A stretch of DNA of 64,000 nucleotides, taken from contig JAPFFF010000002.1 of the NCBI GenBank assembly GCA_039105265.1, positions 7,564,001 to 7,628,000 of the forward strand, read 5' to 3'. This document shows, piece by piece, positions 33,503 through 45,489 of the stretch. The notes under the pieces are model-generated. The model was not told the DNA's origin, ran no database searches, and worked only from the letters and a program-made list of their open reading frames with translations. Origin of the DNA: Tritrichomonas musculus (lineage: Eukaryota > Parabasalia > Tritrichomonadida > Tritrichomonadidae). The translations under genes and the position numbers were made by a program. How positions within the stretch are numbered: the stretch's first letter is position 1; the number at the start of each line of letters is the position of its first letter.

Positions 33503-33703
33503 ATGGATTGTAAGAAATATATACAGCAAATGAGAATGGTTCAAGCCAATATTCTCTCCTTTGTAAATGAATATAAAAATACAGAAGAATACTTTCAAAT
33601 TTTAACCAATTTATTTGATGATCAAAATTATAATAATTATAAGCAAAAACTAAGAATCATTCTGAAAAATAGAGAAAATTTAAATGTTTCTAAAGGATGA
33701 TAT
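33503..33703 (+). pseudogene. Truncated 5' end of a DUF3447 ankyrin gene
   Basis: 65 codons from an ATG resemble the N-terminus of trichomonad DUF3447 ankyrin proteins: MDCKKYIQQMRMVQANILSF, then EEYFQILTNLF and a charged helical stretch. It can be aligned by eye with ILEYIKDLVRVQNLLITYI at residues 16-34 of the gene at 4453. The frame stops about 20 bp before the right satellite array, so the rest of the gene is missing. It is either a captured host fragment or a target gene disrupted by the array. Confidence 0.55.
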
Positions 33704-33720
33704 CATTAATATCTATTCTA

Positions 33721-36700
33721 ATTGAATGAATGAAAGTGATTGAATGAATGAAATGATTGAATGAATGAAATTATTGAATGAATGAAAGTGATTGAATGAA
33801 TGAAAGTGATTGAATGAATGAAAGTGATTGAATGAATGAAAGTGATTGAATGAATGAAATGATTGAATGAATGAAATGATTGAATGAATGAAAGTGATTG
33901 AATGAATGAAAGTGATTGAATGAATGAAAGTGATTGAATGAATGAAATGATTGAATGAAATGATTGAATGAATGAAATGATTGAATGAATGAAATGATTG
34001 AATTAATGAAATTAATTGAATGAGTAAAAGTAATTGAATGAATGAAAGTGATTGAATGAATGAAATGATTGAATGAATGAAAGTGATTGAATGAATGAAA
34101 TGATTGAATGAATGAAAGTGATTGAATGAATGAAAGTGATTGAATGAATGAAATTAATTGAATGAATGAAAGTGATTGAATGAATGAAAGTGATTGAATG
34201 AATGAAAGTGATTGAATGAATGAAAGTGATTGAATGAATGAAATGATCGAATGAATGAAAGTAATTGAATGAATGAAATGATTGAATGAATGAAAGTGAT
34301 TGAATGAATGAAATGATCGAATGAATGAAAGTAATTGAATGAATGAAATGATTGAATGAATGAAAGTGATTGAATGAATGAAATTAATTGAATGAATGAA
34401 AGTAATTGAATGAATGAAAGTAATTGAATGAATGAAAGTAATTGAATGAATGAAATGATTGAATGAATGAAAGTGATTGAATGAATGAAAGTGATTGAAT
34501 GAATGAAATGATTGAATGAATGAAAGTGATTGAATGAATGAAAGTGATTGAATGAATGAAATGATTGAATGAATGAAATGATCGAATGAATGAAAGTAAT
34601 TGAATGAATGAAAGTGATTGAATGAATGAAATTAATTGAATGAATGAAAGTAATTGAATGAATGAAAGTGATTGAATGAATGAAAGTGATTGAATGAATG
34701 AAATGATTGAATGAATGAAATGATTGAATGAATGAAATTAATTGAATGAGTAAAAGTAATTGAATGAATGAAAGGGATTGAATGAATGGAATGATTGAAT
34801 TAATGAAATTAATTGAATGAATGAAAGTAATTGAATGAATGAAAGTGATTGAATGAATGAAATGATTGAATGAATGAAATGATCGAATGAATGAAAGTAA
34901 TTGAATGAATGAAAGTGATTGAATGAATGAAATGATTGAATGAATGAAATGATTGAATGAATGAAAGTAATTGAATGAATGAAATGATTTAATGAATGAA
35001 AGTAATTGAATGAATGAAAGGGATTGAATGAATGGAATGATTGAATTAATGAAATTAATTGAATGAGTAAAAGTAATTGAATGAATGAAAGTGATTGAAT
35101 GAATGAAATGATTGAATGAATGAAATGATTGAATGAATGAAAGTGATTTAATGAATGAAAGTGATTGAATGAATGAAATGATTGAATGAATGAAATTAAT
35201 TGAATGAATGAAAGTAATTGAATGAATGAAAGTAATTGAATGAATGAAATGATTGAATGAATGAAAGTGATTGAATGAATGAAAGTGATTGAATGAATGA
35301 AATGATTGAATGAATGAAAGTGATTGAATGAATGAAATGATTTAATGAATGAAAATGATTGAATGAATGAAAGTAATTAAATGAATGAAATGATTGAATT
35401 AATGAAATTAATTGAATGAGTAAAAGTAATTGAATGAATGAAAGTGATTGAATGAATGAAATGATTGAATGAATGAAAGTAATTGAATGAATGAAAGTAA
35501 TTGAATGAATGAAAGTAATTGAATGAATGAAATGATTGAATGAATGAAATTAATTGAATGAATGAAAGTAATTGAATGAATGAAATGATTGAATGAATGA
35601 AATGATTGAATGAATGAAAGTAATTGAATGAGTAAAAGTAATTGAATGAATGAAAGTAATTGAATGAATGAAAGTAATTGAATGAATGAAATGATTGAAT
35701 GAATGAAATGATTGAATGAATGAAAGTAATTGAATGAATGAAATGATTGAATGAATGAAAGTAATTGAATGAATGAAAGTAATTGAATGAATGAAAGTAA
35801 TTGAATGAATGAAATGATTGAATGAATGAAATTAATTGAATGAGTAAAAGTAATTGAATGAATGAAAGTGATTGAATGAATGAAATGATTGAATGAATGA
35901 AAGTAATTGAATGAATGAAATGATTGAATGAATGAAAGTAATTGAATGAATGAAATGATTTAATGAATGAAATTAATTGAATGAGTAAAAGTAATTGAAT
36001 GAATGAAAGTGATTGAATGAATGAAATGATTGAATGAATGAAATTAATTGAATGAGTAAAAGTAATTGAATGAATGAAATGATTGAATGAATGAAAGTGA
36101 TTGAATGAATGAAATGATTGAATGAATGAAATGATTGAATGAATGAAAGTAATTGAATGAATGAAATGATTGAATGAATGAAATTAATTGAATGAGTAAA
36201 AGTAATTGAATGAATGAAAGTGATTGAATGAATGAAAGTAATTGAATGAATGAAATGATTGAATTAATGAAATTAATTGAATGAGTAAAAGTAATTGAAT
36301 GAATGAAAGTGATTGAATGAATGAAATGATTGAATGAATGAAAGTAATTGAATGAATGAAAGTAATTGAATGAATGAAAGTAATTGAATGAATGAAATGA
36401 TTGAATGAATGAAATTAATTGAATGAGTAAAAGTAATTGAATGAATGAAAGTGATTGAATGAATGAAATGATTGAATGAATGAAAGTAATTGAATGAATG
36501 AAAGTAATTGAATGAATGAAAGTGATTGAATGAATGAAATGATTGAATTAATGAAATTAATTGAATGAGTAAAAGTAATTGAATGAATGAAAGTGATTGA
36601 ATGAATAAAATGATTGAATTAATGAAATTAATTGAATGAGTAAAAGTAATTGAATGAATGAAAGTGATTGAATGAATGAAATGATTGAATGAATGAAAGT

Positions 36701-37265
36701 GATTGAATGAGTAAAAGTGATTGAACTAATGAAAGTGATTGAATGAGTAAAAGTGATTGAATGAATGAAAGTAATTGAATGAATGAAAGTAATTGAATGA
36801 ATGAAAGTAATTGAATGAATGAAAGTGATTGAATGAATGAAATGATTGAATTAATGAAATTAATTGAATGAGTAAAAGTAATTGAATGAATGAAAGTGAT
36901 TGAATGAATAAAATGATTGAATGAATGAAATTAATTGAATGAGTAAAAGTAATTGAATGAATGAAAGTGATTGAATGAATGAAATGATTGAATGAATGAA
37001 AGTGATTGAATGAGTAAAAGTGATTGAACGAATGAAAGTGATTGAACGAATGAAAGTGATTAAATGAGTAAAAGTGATTGAACTAATGAAAGTGATTGAA
37101 CGAATGAAAGTGATTGAATGAGTAAAAGTGATTGAACGAATGAAAGTGATTGAATGAATGAAAATGATTGAATGAGTAAAAGTGATTGAACGAATGAAAG
37201 TGATTGAATGAATGAAAATGATTGAATGAGTAAAAGTGATTGAATTAAAGCGAATGAAAGAATGA
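33721..37265 (-). repeat. Right satellite array (mirror orientation)
   Basis: About 3.5 kb of the same 17/18-bp satellite read on the opposite strand (GAATGAATGAAAGTGATT and GAATGAATGAAATGATT units, with GAGTAAAAGTAATT variants). It is much shorter than the left array. The outermost bases mirror those of the left array, including an irregular unit with CATTCTTTCATTCGC. Confidence 0.95.
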
Positions 37266-38280
37266 AAGTGATTACCTAGGGATAATTGAATATAATTGAT
37301 TCAAATAAATTTTTTAATCAATCACATTCTTCTAATCAAATTAAATCTTCTAAATAATCACATTCAAACAATTGCATTTTTTATAAATATCGAATTATTA
37401 TAAACAATCAAGTTCATTCAATCATATTAATTGGATAATTTTCATTAGATTATAATATTTAATCATTTTCATTAAATTACAATAATTTATTTCTAAATAT
37501 TTTTAAAATGTTAAATTTTCCATTAGAAAAAAGCTCAAAGAATTTATAATTTGATGAAAAGAAAAATAAATGAAAAAGAAGAACGTTTATTATTCGTTTA
37601 CAATTTTGCAAAATTATTAAGTTTTTAGACATAAAAAAGAAAATAAAGAAACAATACTACTATATTTTAAAGTTATACTATATATAGTGTAGATATAACA
37701 TATTTTTGTCTCTGTTTTTTGAATAATTTTTTGAATATTCATGAGAATTTTCAAAAATAGAAAGCGAATTACATAGTATTTGTAGTCATGAATATATGTA
37801 AAAAATGATAAAGAATATTAATTGAAGCAGTAAAACTTGGTACATGAGTAGACCCGTAAAAAAATTGATTATTCGTAATTAGACATCGATTTGAAAAACT
37901 GGTTTTTAGCTCATGTTGCTGAGAAAAATTATGTTAAACTTGTTTTTCTACAATAAACCAGCGTTAAATACTTTTTTTCGAATGATTCTTGGTGAAATAA
38001 ATTTTAATATGTCGAGCGAGTTGTTTACTTTTGCATAAAAATACTATCATTTGAACGTTCTCCTGTAGCTGATTCGAGATATATTTTTTTTTAGATTTTT
38101 CCTGTGTACTTGTTGCAAAAGATAAAAAAATTGATAAAAAAAAGTGATACTCATGAAATGTTTTTCTATTAAAATATGATACTAGAATTTTTTTTTCTAT
38201 TAAAAAATGATACTTATTTTTTTTTAATTGAAAATTTTGATACTGGCCAGAGAAAAAGTGGAAATTTTGATATAGTCCCA
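37266..38280 (-). repeat. Right outer inverted arm
   Basis: Reverse complement of the left outer arm, beginning at the CCTAGGGATAATTG junction next to the array and ending TAGTCCCA. The 105-codon minus-strand frame here opens at a GTG in the terminus and is low-complexity, so it is not called as a gene. Confidence 0.85.
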
Positions 38281-38288
38281 CTTTAATT
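38281..38288. repeat. Right target-site duplication of the giant element
   Basis: CTTTAATT immediately follows the right terminus and matches 20291-20298. Confidence 0.7.
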
Positions 38289-38292
38289 TATA

Positions 38293-40909
38293 TATACCCA
38301 TTACTCCCACGAATTTAGTGAGTTTGCGTATTCAATGGTTTATTCTCAGAAAAAATAATTTTATTTTTTTTATTTTATAAATTTTTTATTCAATTTTTTT
38401 TATTTTTAGACAATTCTTTTTTTTCTGATTCAATTTTTTGTATAATTTTATTTAGTGTACGTTTATATTTATTTTTTTGAGTAAATTTTCCAATTTTTTA
38501 TATGATATTTTAAGCAAATGCTATTATTCCTTATAAAATGTTCATATATGACATCTTGTCAACTTAATGGAGTAGATAAAAAAAAATCTCATTTTTTGAT
38601 CAATGATAATTTTTTAATAACATAAAATATATTCAAAATTGTGGGTAACATTCTTACTAAAATTATTAGTTTTTGTTGTAATATAACAGAATATTGAGGT
38701 ATAAAATGATTTTATTTTTTTTCTTTTCCAAAATATAATAATTGATTACTTTTCAGCAGGCTCATTTCTCATTTTTTCTGTTTTCTTTTTGAGCCTTCTT
38801 TTTTTATTTTTACAAATAAACATGATTATCGTTAGTCTTGTTAAAGCTTTTTTTATTCTCTGCAAAATATCTTTTTTTTCAATGTTTCTTTGATTTTTAG
38901 ACTGTGTTGATCAGCTTAACATGTCATAAATTATATAAGCAAGCACGCTAATCATTTTTTATTATATTCATAATTTTTTTATTTAATCTTATATATATGT
39001 TTTTAATTTACTCCAATGTGTGTAAATTCAACATTATATCATGTAATTACTTTCAATAATTCCAAATAATGCATAATTATATCAATATTAAATCAAATTA
39101 TAATAATCAAATTATGATATTAATGGAAACAAATATGTTCTCATAAAAAAGTATTTAATAATTATTATTAAGTGATTAATACAGAATAATGATTCCAAAA
39201 TTTAATTTTTAACTACTTATTCTAAGTAATATCATAATTATTATATTTTTGTTTTTTTACATTGAAACTCTTACTCAACACTTTTATTAACATCCAATTA
39301 AATATATATTTATAGTATTTTACTTGCTTTTTAATTCAAACAAATCTAAATTAATCTTTAATCATCATCTATTTTTTTAATTTTAACTGTGAATATATTA
39401 ATATTGTATTTTCTAATTTCAGAAATAGAAAAGCATGTAGAAAATATTGTAGTATTATAAAAAATGTGGAGTTTTCAGACTAAAACTTTTTTTTCAATTA
39501 AAAAGTTTATTAATCATTTATATCATAAAAAATATATTATATTTGCTTTTTGGTTGGTATAAAAATAACATTTTTAATCTGTCTTTTACATATTAGTTTT
39601 CTTGTTTTTTAAAACTTAGACAGATTTATCGTCTAACTTTAATTGAATTATTGAATGATTGAAAGATTGAATAAACGAATAAATGGATGAATGAATGAAA
39701 AAAATTGAAAAGAGATTGAATGAATAATTAAACAAATAAGTGAATAAATAAAAGTAAAAATGAATAATTGAATGATTGAATGATTGAATGAAAGATTGAA
39801 TGAATAAAAGAATAAGTGAATAAATAAATAGATGAAAAAAGGATAAGTGAATAATTGAAAGAATGAATAAACGAATAAGTGAATGAATAAATATAAAAAT
39901 GGATAAGTGAATAATTGAATGATTGAAAGGAAGATTGAAAGAAAGAATTAATGAACCAATAAAAAAGTGAATGAAAAAACGAATGATGGAATAACTGAAT
40001 GAATAAATGAATAAATGGATAAGAGAATGAATAAGCAAATGAATAATTGAATGATTGAATAAATGGATGAATAAATGATTGATTGAATAAATAAATGATT
40101 AAATTAATAAGTGTATAATTGAATAAAGGATATGATAAAAATATTTTTTATTTCTTCTTCAGTCCCTTTTTATTCGCCGTCTGGTATATCTTTATCAACA
40201 TAAAACTCTGTTTTAAATATTATTATAAATTCTGAAATATATGATGGCAAATGATCGCTTTCTTTTTCTTTTTTTTTTTGGAAATATAGCTTACAAGATT
40301 ATAAGATTGTTTATTAGATTTTGAGATATCCTTGATTTTTCCTCATTTGATAAATATCGGGTATTGATTTAAAAATATTATTTTTTTATTTATTTTATAA
40401 AAAAGAAATAATGCATTTTCTGATCATAGACTTATCATTAATATGATTAACTTCTTTAAAAAAGAGAAATATAGCAGTTATAATTAATGGAATTAATTTA
40501 ACCAAAAACATCTTGAAATGAATCATAATCAATAAAATAATTTCAATAAATTTATCAAAAAAAGAATAAAAACATTTTTAAAAGTGTATTTTTATAGGAT
40601 GGCAAGATATATGTGTATTTATAAATTACATAAATTATTTGAATTCATGATTGAATAAATATTTATCGAAATATTTGATATTTAGATAATTTTTTTAGAA
40701 ATTTAAATAGAATATTTAAATTATACAATAAAAATTTAAAATAACAGAAATATATATTTTTTTTATGAAGTTATAAACAAAGGGGTTAAAAAAAAAATTC
40801 AATGACAATTCTTTTTTGAATGTATTTATCACAAAAAATAATTATGTTTCTGAAAATTGAATAGTATTGAATACGCAAACTCACTAAATTCGTGGGAGTA
40901 ATGGGTATA
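38293..40909. mobile_element. TA-flanked inverted-repeat transposon (Tc1/mariner-like ends)
   Basis: A perfect 46-bp inverted repeat (38291-38336 and 40866-40911), core ACCCATTACTCCCACGAATT, bounds 2.6 kb. TA dinucleotides on each side fit a TA duplication, although the TATATA context leaves 2 or 4 bp possible. No transposase is seen; the interior is AT-rich with a simple repeat. Its left end starts only a few bases from the right end of the giant element, so the giant element used a target site just beside this one. Confidence 0.65.
39640..40130 (-). repeat. Degenerate GAATGAATAA simple-repeat tract
   Basis: About 490 bp of imperfect GAATGAATAA/GATTGAATGATT-like repeats inside the TA-flanked element. 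The 140-codon minus-strand frame across it (LIHLFIYSFSY) is a repeat by-product. It resembles the satellite loosely but lacks its 17/18-bp periodicity. Confidence 0.7.
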
Positions 40910-40911
40910 TA

Positions 40912-43195
40912 AATCATTTTATTATTGAACACTGATCATTTTATTGATTTATATCATTAAGATATCTTTAAAAATGTTGGAGGCATGAGTCATAGCTCTT
41001 AGGATATATGAATATATATAATCAAATCATAATATAATATGATTCAGAGAATATTTCAAATATAAATTAAAAGGGAAGTATAGAGGAGATTCTTATCATG
41101 GGAATATTTCATATTCCAAAAAATAAAATCCTACAATTAAAAAGCAATACCATGGTAAACAGGTCTGTAATGATCGATTCAGTTATAAAATATGAATTGT
41201 ACTTTCATTCAATTTTAAAAAGTTTTTTATATTAAAAATACAGCAAATGATTCATATAGCAATGATCGTATTCATTGAGATTGTACAAAGCATGTGAACT
41301 ATTAAATTTCATGAGATACTGACTATATCCTTTATACAGCAAATAATTAACATCACAAATTTCAAAATCAACAAAAAATATTTTTATAGTTTTAAAGAGA
41401 ACTTTTGGCACCTGCAAAATCAGTCACCAGTGAATTTTTAAAATATATTGGAAATTAAGCTTTTTTCTTTTCACATTTCAGATTACATCAAAAAGTCAAA
41501 AAATAGTATATCTAAATTAATCAAAAATGTTGCATGATTAAAACCAATACTATATTAAAAAAATAATTAATATATATCATTATATAATAAAAACGTATTT
41601 GATTCTTGTGCAATTATGCCTAAATAAAATTTTCTTCATAATATCACATTTTTCATTTTCTGCAATTTTTTTGTTGTTTTAGAAAGATGCATTAAAGCTA
41701 TCCAAATTTTCATCAATAGTTAAATGATAAACAGCAATTTACTATATATTTGCATAAAACAAACTTGCACATATTTATCACATTAAATATGAAACTTGTT
41801 TCATATTTGTCTTAATTGACTTTGTTTTGTTTTCGTTTTTTTGAATATTGATTCTGGATCACTGAAGATTTGAATAGTATCAATAAATACAAGTATCATC
41901 ATGCTAACTTACCTCAATAATTTAGTAAAAATTATAAGAAGGTTTGGAAAAGTTTTCGAACTGATTTTTTTTATAGTAAAAAATGGTTACATTTTTTAAA
42001 GCAAATACTATCATGCGAAAATAAACACTAGTGCAATTATATATAACTATTGAACTATATATTAAATGTTCAAGTTAATTTTAAGAAAAGCCTGTGAATC
42101 AAGGAAGAAATTGGTTTCAAATTTTTTCATTGTTTGTTGAAAAACTCATTAAATATAAAACAAATCGGTTTAAATACTAATATATATTATTATGCATATG
42201 CTAATAAATATAATGGCGCACATTAATATAAATAATATATGAATCATGTTGAAAATAATTGATTTTTATGTTCTTAAATTTTTTTGTTTCTGAAAAAAAG
42301 AGTTACATCTTTTAATTACGTTACAATATTTAATGAATAACTGTAATAATCAGGATTCTGATAGAAATCCTTTGCTAGCAATGATTTTAAATGATGAGAA
42401 TCATTATTTATCTTTAACTTTCTGAAATATCATTCTTTACTGATTTTTATGAGTTGATTAGTTTAGTGAAGCATTCAAATGAATGATTCTCCGTAAATTA
42501 TTATTATCAAGAAAAGACCAATTCTTAAATTGAGCATAAGTTCAAATGCATTGATATCATCAATATTATACAAATATCACTGCTTTTTTGACACCGGTTT
42601 CAAAAAAATGAGGAATTTACAGCTTTGAGTCAAATATTATCTAGTATTCAAATGCCCTTTTTTAAACAAATAAAAACCTTATATATAATTCTTTCACAAT
42701 TGTACAAAATGTTGATCTTTTGGATGGATTATCTAAAACTTCATTTTTAAATAAATATTAAGCTCCTGAGAGATAATGATTTTATACATCATAAAGATGA
42801 AATCAATTATTTCTAGTTATCAGATTATATAAAGGGGAACTGATTTGAGATTAATATAATATTCGGATTTGTGATATTTAATTATCATAAATAGTTTTAA
42901 TTTTTATTTTGACAAAATGTTAATTAGTAATAAATAAAATTTATCCTAGTAAAAAAAGATATGATAAAATATATGTTTTTATTCAAAAATTTGAACTTTT
43001 TGATACAAATGTTATTTTTTAATTCAATTTTTATTTTCAATTAAATCAAAATAATAGATTTATATCTTTTTATAGAATAAAGAAATTATTATAATATTAT
43101 TAATTTATATTTAAATATAATCATTGATTATATAAATTAATATGTTTGATAAAATATTAAATATAAAATAAGATATGTAATAATTTATTATTTTT
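40912..43195. other. Gene-free AT-rich DNA
   Basis: About 2.3 kb with no supported gene. The minus-strand frame at 41232-41417 is short and has no recognisable family. No clear terminal repeats found by eye. Confidence 0.45.
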
Positions 43196-43199
43196 AATT

Positions 43200-44330
43200 G
43201 TTTAAGGAAAAAAGTTGGCATGCTTTCTATAAGAATCAATGAACAAATGTTGTACCGTCAGATACAGGCTTCTTAAACTGGGTTTTACCTTGAAGAAAGA
43301 GAAACATTATCAACTAGTGCTTTTAAAACTTACGTTTTACTTTCTTCTCAATTTATTGAAGAAAAAAGAGAATATAAAAATCAAACGGATGTAGTAGGCG
43401 TGCTTACAAAAGCTGTATGCATACAAAAGATGGAAACAACTCTAGGAAATTCAATTTCTAGAAGCAATTAACCGTCACAAAATAGCATGAGAAATGATTT
43501 TTATGAGAGAATTGAGACACCTACAAGATCTTAGGTCAATGGAAATTTAGAAGACTTATGTTCTAAGATTCGTCAAGCCAGAGTCGTAGATTAAGATTAA
43601 TTTTTTTCATTTTCCACTGAAATTGTCACAGCATTTTGGGAAACATCAAGGCCTTCTTTAGAAAATAAAATCACGAGCACTTATATTTGGAGCGGGTGAG
43701 CTTGTACTTGATCCCACACAAAAATATATTTATATAGTTCCAGAAAATATTCAAGAATTTATCATAAAAAATGTATATATCCAAATTCCTCTTTTTCAGA
43801 TAATTTTCGTTTATAATATAATAGAAACTTTTATCCCTCCCTTTGTTCTAATTCCAAAATTTAAAAGGAGGGATTAAAGTTTATATGTTTTGATCAAAAG
43901 AAAAGGTTTCAATAGAAATATGTTTGTAAAACTGAGATACTTTTTTTATTTGAAGCATTAATCTCATAAACTGACTTTCAAATTATTTTTATGCTCTCGT
44001 TCTTTCAATTAGAGATCAGAAATCCCTCCTCATTTCAGCCAAACATACATCAACTGAAAACCTTATACCATTATATATTTTTAAAATTAACAACATTGAT
44101 GTTCTGGTTTTGCCTGCACACTTGCTTCAAATGCTCGATGTTGTGTTGGCCAAACCTTTTAAAAAACAATTTTGTAGAATAAATAATTCATTATTCTCAG
44201 AAAAATGACTCAAAGAACATTCATTAACCTCAATTATACGAGAAACTGCGATTAAAGCAGTAATCCAAGCTTGGAGCACTGTTTGTAATCATGTAACTAG
44301 AACATATTCTTTCAATTTACAACAAATGCT
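43200..44330 (+). pseudogene. Broken pogo/DDE_1-like transposase, C-terminal part
   Basis: Fragments in more than one plus-strand frame resemble DDE_1 (pogo/Tigger-type) transposases: a central strand like IIETFIPPFVLIPKFK near 43815, the characteristic INNIDVLVLPAHLLQMLDVVL and AKPFKKQF near 44088-44170, and a tail IRETAIKAVIQAWSTVCNHV near 44238-44297. Stops and frame changes are frequent, so it is dead. The part before about 43680 is less certain. Confidence 0.55.
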
Positions 44331-44591
44331 CTCACAACATTTATACATGAGCTATTAAACATCAATGGCAAATTGGTTATAGATATCAAAATTAAAAAGA
44401 GATAAATGAATTAATTCGTGAAAAAGAAAGCTTTAAACATTTATGTGTTACAGGTCCAGTCGATTATATTCCATACTGTAATTACAAAATTATTTCGAAT
44501 TTGATGAAGTATATTTTTTCAAAATTCAAAATTTGGGTCAAAAATAATGGCAATGTCAAAAATGGCTTTTATGGATCAAAAGCGTATAATT

Positions 44592-45485
44592 ATTAGTTTA
44601 TATTGATTTGTATAATTATCTTGAGTTAAATGCGCCTTGAATTGATCCCATATTAAACAAATAGGGGCTTTATGGCATTTATCACTTAAACATTGTAAAT
44701 ATGAAATCATTAAGTCCTTAGTTGACCTACCATTAGTAGAATATATCACTATATTTTGAAATATTGTTTTAAATTATTTTTCACAACGAACATTTTTTCC
44801 TTTTGCAACTGTTATTAACGGAAGTTTTTGGCCATCAGCATTGATTGTAGCTATTGCAGTAAATTTATATTTGGTCGGATTTTTTTTTTTTTTAGTGTCG
44901 AAAATCATTTCTTTGGAACCAGTTAAGGCCCATGCCTTGTCTTCATGTGGGAGCCCCAACTGGTTTCATCCATATTATAAGTGTTTTTAGAGCCATAACG
45001 ATTTATAACAGAAAAAACGTCTTCTCTGAAATTATCATTTTCTATTGGATCATTCAACGTTCTTCTTCTGAAATGATATTTTCTTAAAGGAATTTTGTGA
45101 GATTTTCTCCAATAACTGATCCATTGAGAATTGAAATTTGGTTTTATATCTTAATTTTGTCTATGAAGAAATGAAGTTAAAAAGAAATCATTCAATATTT
45201 CAAGAAAATTTAAAAAATTAAATTTGTTTCTTTTCATTTCTGCTTTAACTTTTTGAAATAATTTCAAATCTTCTTCTTTTGTAAAATATTTGTTTTATCT
45301 TTCTCTCCTATATGGTCTGTAAGATTTGTCAATCAAAATTTTCATTTTTAATCTCTTAAAGTAGTGTATGGAATATTGAGTTCTTTACTGATCCATGAAA
45401 CTTTTTTACCAATCAAAATGCATTTTAAAGCTTTATTGACGACAATTTTAAAATCTTATTAGTGATTGTATTTATTATTTGACAT
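44592..45485 (-). pseudogene. Broken pogo/DDE_1-like transposase, N-terminal and central part
   Basis: On the minus strand from an ATG at 45485. A Psq-type helix-turn-helix piece (GKKVSWISKELNIPYTTLRD) comes first. A segment with YNMDETSWGSH follows, whose D is the expected first catalytic aspartate. Then come INADGQKLPLITVAKGKNVR (44774-44830) and, in another frame, KDLMISYLQCL and LIWDQFKAHL, carrying the second aspartate. Several stops and frameshifts separate them. It is a different copy from the plus-strand fragment next to it and keeps the complementary half of the protein. Confidence 0.65.
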
Positions 45486-45489
45486 TTTA

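Larger units (their letters stand above)
30446..33720. other. Core of the giant element
   Basis: About 3.3 kb of non-satellite DNA between the arrays. It holds nested inverted-repeat elements, degenerate TAATGTATTCGT-like repeats at about 31450-31650, a compositionally distinct patch at about 31640-32620 with one short open frame, and the 5' end of an ankyrin gene. No transposase, integrase or polymerase was recognised. Confidence 0.6.
20299..38280. mobile_element. Giant (about 18 kb) satellite-armed fold-back element
   Basis: The termini are mirror images: TGGGACTATATC at 20299 and GATATAGTCCCA ending at 38280. Near-identical inverted arms of about 1.0 kb (20299-21304 and 37266-38280) lead into mirror-oriented satellite arrays (about 21305-30445 and 33721-37265) and then a unique core. 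A direct repeat of 8-10 bp flanks the whole. This is the architecture of Drosophila FB/Galileo-type fold-back transposons, which also carry tandem satellites in long inverted ends. No transposase is visible, so it would depend on a source elsewhere. The few mismatches between the outer arms suggest that it is young or that its arms are kept alike by gene conversion. Confidence 0.8.

Noticed and set aside
20299-38280. The giant element as a Polinton/Maverick or other virus-like element
   Set aside because: No integrase, polymerase, capsid or protease frame was seen, and the bulk is satellite DNA. The flanking repeat (8-10 bp) also differs from the usual 5-6 bp.
37964-38281. 105-codon minus-strand frame at the end of the giant element
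   Set aside because: It starts with GTG in the terminal repeat, is low-complexity, and is not preserved as a frame of the same length in the mirrored left arm.
39616-40038. 140-codon frame (LIHLFIYSFSY)
   Set aside because: By-product of the GAATGAATAA simple repeat.
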